Assembly: GCA_009733575.1 (NCBI GenBank)
Contig: ML769384.1
Coordinates: 251,257-315,256, forward strand
Length of the DNA: 64,000 nt
Direction of reading: 5' to 3'
DNA from: Gymnopus androsaceus JB14
Lineage: Eukaryota; Basidiomycota; Agaricomycetes; Agaricales; Omphalotaceae
The notes under the pieces are model-generated. The model was given only the letters and a program-made list of their open reading frames with translations, had not been told where the DNA came from and ran no database searches. A program made the position numbers and the translations under genes. Below are positions 34,931 through 46,211 of this stretch, one piece after another; position 1 is the first letter of the stretch; each line of letters begins with the position of its first letter.

Positions 34931-36007
34931 TCAGTTGGTTGCGCCAGCAGTGACTTCGTCCAACTTTGCATCCTGACCCTCTATTGTCCTTACCACAGAC
35001 TTGAGTTGTCGTTGTACCGTCAAGAACATCAAATCTGGTCGGCTATAATGCCCAGTACAATCTGCAAACATCTTGGCCCTCATAATTGCATCGAAATCCA
35101 GATTGGCGTAGATAATGCCTTCCTCAGTTTCACCGAGTAACTGGGTAAGCAACCGTCCGTCTGGCCCAAAGATAGCCGACGAGCCACCGCCAGGCGCAGA
35201 AAACAGAACACCCGCTGCAGACCCATTCGCTTGGACACACTTGTCGCTGATCACGGCTGTGCAATGCAGCACGAAACAGCTAGCCTCGATGGCATAGGTA
35301 CGGGACAAGCTCATGCAGCCCTCATTGCTCATGCTCCACATGTCCGGTCCATCACCGCTGTGAGGCGTTAGGCTTGGCCAGGCCGCAACGTGGATATCCT
35401 CCCCCTGAGACAGGGTGGCAAACTTGAGCAGAGGCTGAATGTGCTCCCAGCATGAGAGGGCACCCACTCGCACCGGATCGTCTCCTTCCATCAATGGTAG
35501 AGAGGCCACGCTAGTGAAGCAGTGACCAGAAGCGTCACCAAAGACGGTTCGCTCCATATGAGTAGGCTTCATCTTGCGCCGATGAACCAAGATGGCGCCA
35601 TCGGGTCCAAGTAGCAGCTGAGCAATGTACAAACTGTTATTGTCATTCTCCGCGAAGCCCATCGAAACTGCTATTTTGTTGGCTCGCGCACATGCCTGAA
35701 TCGTTTGCATCTGGGGTGATGCGATTTTGAGGGAATTCTTCATGTACTTTACGTTGAGGTCAAAGTCCACCAAACGAGTCCTAGGAGACGCTTTATTTAG
35801 TATGCTGGTGGTGTGATTGGAAACAATGCTCACCATATCCAACAGGGATATCCAGGGAATCCAGCACTCAGGGAAAGCAACTAGCTTTGCACCATTATTT
35901 GCCGCCTCAGTGATCAAGTCGCACGTCTTCTTAACTGCTGCTTCAAGGTCGAACCAGCACGGCTCAGCTTGAGTAACAGCTACTCGGATTGTGTTGGTAG
36001 CAGACAT
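34931..36007 (-). CDS. Nitrilase family hydrolase
   Basis: Start MSATNTIRVAV at 36007, two exons with intron 35781-35833, about 340 residues. The catalytic triad is visible: Glu in LVAFPECWIPG, Lys in HRRKMKPTHMERTVFGDASG, Cys in VGALSCWEHIQPLLKF. HVAAWPS and FADCTGHYSRPD segments are typical of true nitrilases (R-CN to acid and ammonia) and cyanide hydratases. The CWEH context favours an organic nitrilase, which is inference. The frame shifts within IPGYPCWIW: a GGG run at 35855-35857 (+) where GG would keep frame. The summed exon length, 1024, is one over a multiple of three, consistent with one extra base. Confidence 0.9.
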   Translation of the reverse strand: MSATNTIRVAVTQAEPCWFDLEAAVKKTCDLITEAANNGAKLVAFPECWIPWISLLDMVSIVSNHTTSILNKASPRTRLVDFDLNVKYMKNSLKIASPQMQTIQACARANKIAVSMGFAENDNNSLYIAQLLLGPDGAILVHRRKMKPTHMERTVFGDASGHCFTSVASLPLMEGDDPVRVGALSCWEHIQPLLKFATLSQGEDIHVAAWPSLTPHSGDGPDMWSMSNEGCMSLSRTYAIEASCFVLHCTAVISDKCVQANGSAAGVLFSAPGGGSSAIFGPDGRLLTQLLGETEEGIIYANLDFDAIMRAKMFADCTGHYSRPDLMFLTVQRQLKSVVRTIEGQDAKLDEVTAGATN

Positions 36008-36351
36008 GGGGGTGGATAGCGAATAGCGGATAGGGTTGCCTGCCTAATATATTCAAGTGCGCGTGGATAGGTTAGTGCCAAGTTGGCACCAAAATGACAT
36101 CGTGTCTTATCCTCAATGAGGCTTCTGGAAGTCCTTTATTAGGGCTTTCCGTACGTGTAGCAAAAACTCACCTACATATACCCTAGAGGCTGAGTTCGTT
36201 TGGCATTCTCCGATACTTTTCTATCACCCGGAAATCCTCTCTTTTCGACATAGTGCATACTAAATCAACGATACGAGAGATGAAAGACGAGTTTAAGCGC
36301 CTTGGCGTCTAGCAAACTGTCACAGTCGCTCTACAACCTCGACTTATCTCT
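36008..36351. other. Intergenic promoter region
   Basis: Divergent spacing between the nitrilase and the MYND-finger gene. No coding sequence seen. Confidence 0.5.
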
Positions 36352-38110
36352 ATGCAGTTCTTCGTCGTCGCCATTCCAGACGTCGGGGTAGAGATACCAA
36401 AGATACAACAAGCTCTCGCCAACCCAGAAGCTTGGAGAAGCTTGGAATAAGCAATGGGAAGATCCGTTGTTAAAATCAAAACTAACCCCCGCACAAAGTC
36501 TCGAGTCCCGTTTGAAAGTCGACAAAGCAAGAGGTAAAACCTTTGCTGAATATACAGACACCTACAGCGGTCTTCTCTTCCGCTGTTTGGTAATTCATCG
36601 TGATTATGGCCAATATATGCTAGATGGCCTGGTTGAACAAGATTTCGAAGCCAGGTGGGCTGCTGCATCCGTCGCCGTTCGGAGAAAACACATTTTGGTC
36701 GGACTCTCGGAGGCGTGTAGTATTTCTGACAATCTCAATCATGCACGGTGCTTCACAGGAGACATCCTTCTCTTGGATCATCTCAGCACTGAGGGAAAGG
36801 TGTTTCTCGAGTTGATAAAACTCATCATCCATGATCGCGAGGCCGAAACATTGCAGAATTTCCCGGGGGAAACTTGGGAGAAGTTTGTCCAAAGTGAGGA
36901 GTCCGAACCCTCTTCGGATGAAGTCAGAAAAATCATGCTCAGTGAAATGAAGATCTTGCGAACACTCCTAATCTGTAACTATACTGATTCATCTTCTTCC
37001 CGGACAATGACTGATCCGCATTCATAGATTATGTCGTACTTTTCACCATGCTATCCTTTACGGGTTATCCTCGTCCTACCATACCCGTGCAGAAGCACAG
37101 ATTCGACTTGAACGTTGAAAACCAATTGGCCAATGTCGAAAAGGCAGAGCGCGCGACGATATACGGCAAGGCTGCTGCGAAGCAAATGAAGAAAGAAGAT
37201 TGGGCTGGTTTCTTGGAACGCAACAGTCGTCGCAAGGTTGTTTGTGACAATTGCTTGAAGCCTCAGACACCGGAGCAAAAATATCCACGTTGTGCCCGAT
37301 GTTAGGGATAATGTGAAGAGGGAAATAAACTACTGCTCGAGGTTTGTTTCTCTCTTTTCCATTAATTATGTATCAACCCTGAATACAAGTACATTAGAAC
37401 TTGCCAAGTTGCCGCATACAAAAGTAAGCACAAGGCAATATGTGGAAAGGCGCTGGACTTCGACACTGCAACCCAGCATGCTATATCATCGGCACCACAA
37501 TCGCCCAACCCTTTACTCCTTCCGCTTCACGGATTCCACCTGCCACAGGGAATTTTAAACGTTCTCTTGCCCTTCTCAAAGCATATCCATACTGCTCAAC
37601 AAATGGCAGCTGCAGGACCCCAATACTGAATATATCGCTTGCACGAAACGTGCTGATTTAAACAAGGATGCAGACTATATCCGTTTTCGTGACTTGGCCG
37701 ACTGTCCACCCGCCCAGACTCTGTTCTGCGCCGCACGGGACAAGGCCATGTCTACAGGTGACCGCGACAGCATCATGTCCTCTCCCACTACATACTTTGG
37801 TATTTCTCCAACAGAGCTGAGCTTGATATTGAGGCAATGTTAGACCAGATGGTTAGGGAATGGGAGATACCCGAGGTGGAGATGAAGAAGGAGCTACTGA
37901 CATTGGAAGAAAAACATAACCAAGATCCTTATAAGCGACCGTATGTGTTATTGCAGATATATTCCTGGGCTCACACTCATAAAGCTTCGTTCTGACAGAC
38001 CCCTTCTCCGATATTTAGACCCTTCAGCATGGGTGAAATATGTGAGCGCGAGACCGTATATAGCCAAGCATTTCGCAGCCTCTAGTCGTAGGCTGAAGAG
38101 TATCCTCTGA
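36352..38110 (+). pseudogene. MYND zinc-finger protein, frame-broken
   Basis: The start at 36352 gives MQFFVVAIPDVGVEIPKIQQ, then the frame changes near 36447 into WNKQWEDPLLKSKL and a 186-codon helical region. A MYND finger follows with CDNCLKP ... CARC (37240-37303) and INYCSRTCQVAAYKSKHKAIC (the last part after an intron, from about 37400). The C-terminal part (YIACTKRADLNKDADYIRF, PLLRYLDPSAWVKYVSARPY) runs to TGA at 38108-38110. Shifts near 36447, 37020, 37303-37320, 37620 and 37800 are not explained by normal introns. MYND fingers mediate protein-protein contact. The number of breaks makes pseudogene or poor base calling equally possible. Confidence 0.6.
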
Positions 38111-38400
38111 GTAAGTATTTTATCATCCAGCTGTCCTGCTTCTTATTTCTCGAGTCGTCTTCTAATTTCAGCCGACTTCTAATTTCAGCCGACTCCAAGC
38201 TTCGATTGTATATGTAATCCGAGTCCTTCGAGTTGCTTTCAAGGCTCATTTCCAGAGAAGGAGAAGTTATGTACGTTCAATTTCATGGGACAACAACTGT
38301 TCGACCATATAAGACACAACATGCGAAAAGGTAAAAAGTCTGAAAAATAAGAACAGCAATGCAGTGCAAAAAAAAAGAGCAGAAAGAAATAATCACTATG
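38111..38400. other. 3' flank with a 17-bp tandem duplication
   Basis: A GTAAGT donor sits at the end of the MYND gene (about 38111), and two copies of a branch point plus acceptor follow at 38159-38192. A 3' UTR intron is possible. Otherwise empty. Confidence 0.4.
38159..38192. repeat. 17-bp tandem duplication carrying a splice acceptor
   Basis: CTTCTAATTTCAGCCGA occurs at 38159-38175 and again at 38176-38192 with no change. Each copy has a CTAAT branch-like motif and TTTCAG. Confidence 0.85.
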
Positions 38401-41400
38401 TTACTGTAAGTACATAAGTAAACGATTACCAGGGTCGTGACCCCCCGGTGAAATGAGCCTGCAGGAGCATAGGGCTGAGGCTGATGATGATGAGCCGGAG
38501 ACATCGCTGGGTGCTGATGTTGGTGCTGGTGCTGAGGTAAAGTAGGAAGAGAACCGATCGTTTCGCCCTGGAGCGCCTCGTCCTGCATGCATAGGCATCA
38601 TCACTGGACTACCAGGATACATAGACATAGCAGGAACGGCATGAGAGCCGACAGGACTCATCATTGACACAGTCCGTCCACGAGTTGGTGTGCCGTTCTG
38701 CTGGGGAGGAGGCATATTGTGTGGAGGAGGAGGCATAGGATACATTGGCTGTGGTGCACCCGGAGACGGATATGGCATAAGGGGAGGAGTGGGATACGGA
38801 GAAGCCATAGGCCTCATCATAGGTGAGCCCTGCGAATTTGGATTCTGCAAAGGCATCCAGACAGGACTGTACAACGGGGTGTGTCCGTTGACTTGCATTC
38901 TGTTTGGCATGGGATTCGGATGAGGGTACATCGGGCTGGGTGCCGGCGAATGGCTCATCATCGGAGAAGGGTAAGGGTACTGTGGCCGCACGTTCTGGCT
39001 AGGCGGTTGGACTGGGGAAGGATGATAGTTGTTGTAGGTTGTCTGAGTGGGCCGTGCAACTGGTGCTGTCGTCGATGGCGGCGAGATCGTTGGTCGATGA
39101 GAGGCAATATTGGAAGACGGCACTTGCTGAAAGGCTCGTGTTACATCATGGAGAGACATCCTAGAGGGCGCACCGGTCGTCATTGGCGGAGGGGTTTCAC
39201 CATCTTCCGATTTTACATCTTGGATGGTAAATGAGACAGACGGTAAATCGTCCGTTATCCCATCCAGCGAGTTCACAGAATGCAACCCAGGTTGATTAGA
39301 TGTCTGCGACCATACAGCTTTGAGATGTTCTGGATCTGGTCCTCGAACTGGAGACTCTTTCGGCCCTAACGCAAGTGACGATCTAGCCCATGGTGGATTG
39401 TGATGTGCTGGAGGTGTGATGGGTACACGGTCCGTCTAGGACATATACACGTAAGTATAACCGGCAAGGAATTGTAGTTCAAGGAAACATACCGAATCTT
39501 CCGAGCTTTTGCTCTCAGCTTTACCACTGTGAATCAAAGACGGTAACCCATACTGCGACGTTGACGGGGAAGATTTGACCGTAGAAGGCTTCGTGGCACT
39601 CGGTGTGGATGATCTGTGCACCAGACGAAGTTACAGGAAGTAGATCCTGGACTGTCTGAATGGTTTGAGCATCCTCTGGAGACTCCTTCGACAGTATTTC
39701 CAGCTCATTAGACGCAAAGAAGCTCACAGAAGGCTTCGACCCTGACTCGGGATTCACTACGTGAGCATTCCGATAGAAAGCAACTCCTGAACCAGCGGGC
39801 ATTTTTGGTTGGGATCTCGAACGCAATGGGGTAGAAGACGCATCCTCGCTTTCGCCTGACGTATCTATTTCATCAGCTTTTTGGGGCGGAGATACAGGAT
39901 CTAGCTCTGGCGGAGGTGATCTACTCGTAACGCCCAATTGAGACGCAGAGTCTTTGCCCGTGTCAAGAACAACGGATTCCACCTTGGCTGACTGAGCGGG
40001 CTTTCGCCATGTCGAGGCTCCGTCAGCAATAGTTGGTTTCCCAAAAGCACCAGCGTTCACTGGACGGGCTGCATAAGCTCTGCGAGGGGATATTCACTTC
40101 TTTGATAGTAGTTTTTGGTAATGAGACTGGATATTTCTTGTAGCCGTAAGTGTACGCTTTCCGGAACAATACGTCGTTTAATGATAAAGTTCGCCGCGAC
40201 ATCCCCTCTACAGGAGGAACGAAGGAAAGAGTATCCCACCAGCGTATCAGTTTAGCTTTGTTGAACGCAACCAACTGTTTGCTAGTAACAGGTTCTTTGG
40301 CGATGGAAGTTTTCGGAAGATTTACCGTGACAACATTCCACACGGGTTTCGGAGACACTGGAGGTTCAGGGCGCGTTATCGCGAACGGCTCCTGGGGCTG
40401 AGGCTCAGAACGTTCTCTAAGTGCTGGAGGTACCCAACGATCAGCCTTGGACGGCAAAGGGGATGATGGTACGAGGGAACGTTTCGGAGAATGTTCAGGA
40501 GAGGACTTGTGCTCTTTTTCGTGCATTACATCCAAAGCTCCTTTGATGCGAGACATAGCATCGATCAAGAGCAGACATCGCTGCCTCCTTGTATTGATTA
40601 CGCCGTGTTACAGACGGTGACGTTGGTGTCGGTAAAGTAACAGGCGCAGCTGAGACAGAAACGGAGGCTTGGTCTATCGATGTCTGTTTGGATGGCGCGG
40701 ACACTACCACTTCAGGTACGACGGATTGTGGTTCATCCTTTGGCGGAGTAACATCACTCGGTGGTTCGTTGTCTCCCTTTAAAGGCACAGAAGATGGTTT
40801 CCGAGGTTTCCTCCAGATTTCGGCATCGGACGGAGTACTCGTACTTGGAGGAATATCCGTCAATGAAGGTTTGTCCTCGAAAAAGTCACTCGCGACTGGT
40901 CTCCGTGGCTTCTCAGGAATTATGGTCTCTGCTTTCTCAGACACTACTGATTCCTCTTCAGCCTTTTCTGGAACTCCAATGAACTTGGCCAATTCAGAGT
41001 AGTCGACGACCTCAAAGTCTGCAAAGGACTCGGACTGTACCTGGTCCAAGGCAGGATGGCGGAGGCGTAGCAAAGACATGGCACGGGGACGTTCTACTGG
41101 CTCTCGCGGAGTTTGAGGGGACTGCGGAGGCTGAGAAGGGGTGGGTTTGGCTCTCCATGACTCTTCAGTACCTGAGGGAGTGGCAGGCGTGGGTAGAGCA
41201 AAGGAAGAAGGTTTGCGGGAAAAAGGTGGTCGGGAAGTATCTTGCGGTAACGCAGATGGGCCTTTTACAGAAGATAGTCTGCGGAGGGGCGGTTTTCCAA
41301 ATGAAACGCGATTGACCCCTTCGGTAGAAGAAGCTGGTTTGGCCTGTGTGGAAGAGACTGCCTCTTGAACAACAGCAGACGCATTGGCATCCTTGGTGAT

Positions 41401-43732
41401 ACGAATGAGAATGGAAATCGAATGATAATTGGATGATCTTACCTGGGATTCTACTCTTGTTGGCGGCTCCGAAGATATCTCTACCTGCTCCTTCTCTTTC
41501 TCCTTCTCCTCTCGGCTCTTTTTCTTTTTCCAGTACCTTCTCCTTCTCCGCTTTCTCAGCACCTAACCGCGCTTCAAGTTCAGCAGCTTTTCTCCTTGCC
41601 CTCTCCTTCTCCTTCTCCCTTTCTTCTTCTTCTTGCTGACGTCCGTTGTTTCGCTCTAACAGCCGCACTCTGCATCAAATCCTTCTTTACTCCCTCCAAC
41701 TCCGTAGCCGACAACTGAGGCAGCTGAATCAGAAGCAATGACGGGAGACAATGACACTGCTACTGCCGCAGTATGTGACAAAACGGGTGATTGAGATGGA
41801 TTTCGAACAGAAGAATGTCCTGCTGAAGACGGCGGTCTAGCAGGATACCGAGATTCTCGAGAGGTCTGTCTGCGCTCAAAAGTAGGGCTGATGGATGGCT
41901 GATGCACTAGATGCGGAGGAAGTTGTCGAGCATTATCTCTGAAGCTTGACGTACGGCTTGCAGCGTGAGGCGGAACTGACGGAGGACCCATATTCGATAA
42001 CCTTCTGCCACGGTGATCTGGCGGGGGATCTCTATTAAACGTAGTCGACGTCGGTGAAGGACCTGGCCCTACTCGTGGACTACGCAGCGGTAAGTGCTGT
42101 GTTTGTTGCGCCCCCGGAGGAGGATCTCTACGTGGCCCATCGCTGTCCTTTTGCTTCTCATTACCATTGTATTCTCGTCCACGATGAAATCCTTCACCAG
42201 GTGCAGGCTTCTGCAACAATTGAATGTTATTACTGCTGCCATGAGCAGAAGAAAGATTACGAACGAATCGTGAATCTGAGCTTGGAGTGGGCCGAGTCAA
42301 GTCTCTAGTGTAAGGTTCCAGCCTGTTCGACCGTTCATTGAAAAGAACTCTTGAATTTTCCAGTGGTGAATGTGCGGAATGTGAAGTTGAAGGGGAAACG
42401 TTATTCGGTACTCGAGAGACTGTAGCTTCAAGGGGCAGCGAATGATGAACCTCTTGTACGAGGCCAACTTCGGTCGAAATCGTCAGCAAACCGTTCCTCC
42501 TTGCTGACGGGTGCTACGCTCTCCAGAGTTGTGGGCTCGCGAGATCTGGGAGAGCCTACTGGTGCCGGGTCAACGTTTGTGTCAATCTTGTATTGCCTTC
42601 CATCCCCAAACTCGATAACACCGTCGAGAAAATTGTCGTCGTCTTCTTCCATCTACAAAAACTCAGAAATCGCGGAAAACAGAGAGACAAAAACACCACG
42701 CACATCGTCCCAATGATGAGTGTTTGGATCTAGATGAACACCTCGGAATGTATCTGCCTCTTCCATCCTTGCCTGCTTATTTGTCTCTGCCGCCTCTGAC
42801 GCCGTCTCAGACTCTTTCTCTCTAGGTACTTTCAGCTTGCGACCTAAAACTTGTTCAGAAATATTACTTTAAACGGAATACATTACATACCTTGCGCCAC
42901 TTCTGCAGCTGTAGGAAAGTCACTCTGGACTCGAGCATCTGCACGTGTAGCACTCGCTGCAGCATTTGTATTTCCCCATGCCGGCTTCCCTTGCACTGGT
43001 ACTGCTGCTGGTGCATGCCCACCATCTCTTTGCACAGTCTGGCCCAAGCCCATCGATCGAGGTTGTGGTTGGATGACCTTGCCAGCGTGCGGAAGCTGCG
43101 GCGCCGCAGGTACAGAAGCAGAAGCAGACGCTTGCGATGGAGTAGGCGCTGCGTCATTTGGAGCTGAATTTGGACCGGGAGGAGTTACAGACGAAGGTCG
43201 CGACCAACCAGGACCGGGTGAGGAGGATAATTGGGTGGTAGCAGTGAGTTTAGTAGTCACTAGCCGAGGATGGGAAGTGGAAGAAGATTGCAGGTGAAGG
43301 TCTCGCTATCGGAACAGTCAAAATTTCAACCAATAAAAACTAAATTGCTTTCATACCTCCAGGTTTAGCTGAATTTGAGCCAGACAAAGCAGGTGCTGTC
43401 GTAGATGAAGTAGAGTTTTTCTCCAAGAACTTTTTGTTGATATTGAAAGCGCTGTACTTTTTTGGATGAGGTGCAGCTGTGGAGCCAAGCTGGACAAGTG
43501 TTGGGCGGGAATTAAGGGAATTAAGGGGAATTGAAGGGCCATTTGAGGAGATAGCCGGAGAGCCCTTGCTGTCCAGAGTATCACTATCAAGACTTGAACC
43601 AACTGAGGCAATAGAATTAGCATTGGTCAGTTGGGTGTTGACTTGGACTGCATTTATTGGGCTCTCCAGCTGCTTCACCGCTGAATCAGACGGCTCCGAT
43701 GAAACTGTAGAATTTTGGTCGGTATTGGCCAT
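38401..43732 (-). CDS. Long proline-rich PRRC2/BAT2-like protein
   Basis: Start MANTDQNSTVSS at 43732. The N-terminal block (KKYSAFNINKKFLEKN, GPGWSRPSS, GKPAWGN, DFPTAAEVAQG) resembles the BAT2/PRRC2 N-terminal domain, linked in animals to RNA granules and translation. Next are VIEFGDGRQYKID and FADDFDRSWPR, a charged coiled coil (QQEEEEREKEKERARRKAAELE), a middle block with WDTLSFVPPVEGMSRRTLS, and a Pro/Met/Tyr-rich C-terminus. At least eight frame changes occur (for example a GGGG run at 40086-40089, 40559-40568, 41520-41660, 42440) plus true introns such as 39442-39492. The long homologous segments between breaks argue for one functional gene with sequence errors, but decay cannot be excluded. 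The 3' end is uncertain. Confidence 0.65.
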
Positions 43733-44025
43733 AGACGCGTCTAATGAGACGCTGCTTTAGTTTTGGTGTATGACCGGGTGCGAGACGATTCTGTATGACG
43801 ATAGATTAAAGAAGTTGGGAAGACTATTGGGATAAATTAGCTTGCCTGGCTGCCTCCAGAGAACGACCTCTTTAGTATTAGTAGTGGTGGTTGGTCTCAA
43901 CCCTTTCCGAGCGCCGGAATGACTACCATAAAAGGATATCAAGTACCGGACGCTCAATTTCGAGAGCAACTAATTGGTTCGACAATCCATATTTATTGCC
44001 ACAAACTCTACATCTACATTGTATA

Positions 44026-45186
44026 CTACTTCTTGGCTTCAGGCTCAGCCTTTGGCGGAGGTAGAGGTTTAAGCTCGTCGGGTCTAATAACAATAAGAGA
44101 AGGGTTCTCACAGAGATTGCAAACGTGCATACCTGTTTGGTTTGACGCCTTGGCCAACTTGCTCCCAAGGAGAAAGGGATTCAAAGTTACTGCAGACAGC
44201 GTTAGCAACGCGGTCATTTTATGATATTTAACACTAACCGGAAGGCTTGTGTGAGCTGGAGCGGCTCGTATACAACACGCTTGCGCTCTTCGTCATAACG
44301 AACCTCGGTGTATCCCTAAATATATGTCAGGGATGGAGTAGAGTAAATAATTCGCGAACCCGCTGCTCACAGTAAGAGGAAAGTCTTTTCGGAGAGGGTG
44401 ACCTTCGAAACCTAAAGACAAGCATTAGACGTGCAACGGATGAACAAGATAGACCAACCATAGTCAGTTAGGATACGGCGACTGCACGACGAGTTAATAT
44501 CATCTTGGGGGACGGGGAAATGAAACGCACAGATCTGGGTGACCACTGAAGAAGATTCCAAAGAGATCCCAAGCTTCACGTTCATACCTGCGATTCCGTG
44601 TCACACTCAGCCTACCTAGACAACAGCAGCACATACCAATCTGCACCTCTAAAAATCTCAACAGCACTCGGAACATGGTCTCCTTCACCAGCATACGTCT
44701 TGACCCTCAGCCGACCAGCAAACCTAACGCTCAACATATGATACACAACCTCAAAGCGCTTCTCTCTTTCTGGAAAATCGACCCCACTAATATCCATAAC
44801 GCTCTTGAACTGGCATTGAGAATGGTCGCGGAGGAAGGTCAGGACTGGAATGATTCCAGACGGCGCGGTATAGAGGGTCAATTCGTCTCTGAGCACTGAG
44901 AATTGCTGGATAAATTTGGGCAGACACTGCATGAGATAGGATCCATAAGTATGCAGAGATTCTGCGGCCTGAGCATATTTCTCGACAGATGGATTGGGAG
45001 ATGTAGATTCGTTGAACGGTGAGGTAGAAGCTGCAAGTCCGGTAAATAACGACTAATTTACTGTAAAGAAATAAAACTTGCCTTTGAAGGCGAAGTGCCG
45101 TGAATAAAACGAGCCCTTGACAAGGCAGAGGCAGAGGCAGCTCTAAAAGCCTGAGTAGCAGGCCGTACTGCTATTCTTGAGAGCAT
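44026..45186 (-). CDS. NADH dehydrogenase (complex I) 30 kDa subunit, NDUFS3/NuoC
   Basis: Eight exons from 45186 to 44026 (including a 23-nt exon, 44459-44481) give 271 residues in one frame. The N-terminus ([18 protein letters not shown]) is a mitochondrial presequence. Conserved parts are [24 protein letters not shown] segment, [42 protein letters not shown] and [18 protein letters not shown]. It sits in the peripheral arm of complex I near the N2 cluster. The first intron (45031-45077) uses a weak GTTTTA donor. It starts 58 bp from the divergent BCAS2 gene. Confidence 0.95.
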
Positions 45187-45244
45187 CGTAGAAAGAAGCC
45201 AAAGGTCAGATTTTGCGCGCTTAACTTGCTTCCTCTCAACTCCC
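45187..45244. promoter_or_regulatory. 58-bp divergent promoter, NDUFS3 and BCAS2
   Basis: Only 58 bp lie between the two start codons, so the transcription start regions must overlap or run into the neighbouring gene. Confidence 0.55.
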
Positions 45245-46061
45245 ATGTCTGAACCCGAAACTCTGCCCGAAATCTTCGATTCTTTACCCTATTACGACGA
45301 TGACCTCTCAAAATTCCCTTTTCTGAAAGAAAAAGTCGAACAGGAATTTGCTCGCCAGCCAAAACCGCCAACAACTCTGCATCCACGCGTTCCTCCGCCT
45401 TATCAGCTCTTCACTGTCCGTTTTCTGTACGTCTCTCTGATGCTACATGATCATTAATTCGTTTTTTTATTTTAGAAAAATCCACTTCTTCAGGCAGAAC
45501 TTGAGCGTATCGAGTCGCACAAGCCATTCCCTCCTCTAGACACTACGCGACATCAGCTACCCCCGCCGAGTTCTGCTCCCGGTACGGATGAAGAATGGAA
45601 AGCTGCGCTAGATAATGCTCAAGTACAGTTGGAGCATCAACGAATACGGTAATTTATAGCTTTGTACGAACGATGCATTATCATAACGCATCCATACATA
45701 GACAAGCCAACCTCACTCTGCTCCAAACGTACGGCTCAAACTCATGGAGAGTACACAACTATCTCCTCGAAGCAACAGCCAAGCAGACGGAGCAGGCTTT
45801 GGAAAATCTGAAGAAACTCACAGAGGATGTGAACCGAGATCGCAAAAACTCTCAGGTAAGTCGAAACTTATTCAAATCCAACCTAATGTTCTGACGCAAC
45901 CCTCTGTACAGACAACACTCGGATCGCAGCTCAACACATTAGAGACGCGTTGGACAGAGCTCATCTCAAGTGTACTGCAGATTGAAATGGCAAACGTAGC
46001 TTTGGACGCTGAAGTGGAACGTCTGAACAAACGAGAGGCAGAATTAGCCGAAATGGTTTGA
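45245..46061 (+). CDS. Pre-mRNA splicing factor SPF27 / BCAS2 (Cwf7)
   Basis: Four exons (45245-45415, 45476-45648, 45702-45855, 45912-46061) give 215 residues with no break. The N-terminus EIFDSLPYYDDDL matches the LPYYD signature. The C-terminal half is a coiled coil: QLEHQRIRQANLTLLQTYGSNSWRVHNYLL, ALENLKKLTEDVNRDRKNSQ, LGSQLNTLETRW. SPF27 is a core member of the Prp19/NTC complex of the spliceosome. Length is close to the human protein (225). Confidence 0.93.
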
Positions 46062-46211
46062 GATATCATGTATGTACAGTATTTGGTAGCAAAATGATAC
46101 ATGCTACCCAAGACGAAAGATCCAAACAAGTACACAAGTATACGAAAAAAAGTAAACTGCAGGTGAACCGTGAAAGAGTCATATCATCATACGGCTCTGT
46201 CAAACCAATAG

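Noticed and set aside
42851..43297. 148-codon plus-strand frame
   Set aside because: Antisense to the conserved N-terminal block of the PRRC2-like gene.
45077..45084. GC donor for the first NDUFS3 intron (GCAAGT)
   Set aside because: It would put the frame off by one. The GTTTTA donor four bases on keeps frame, so it was not counted among the GC-AG introns.
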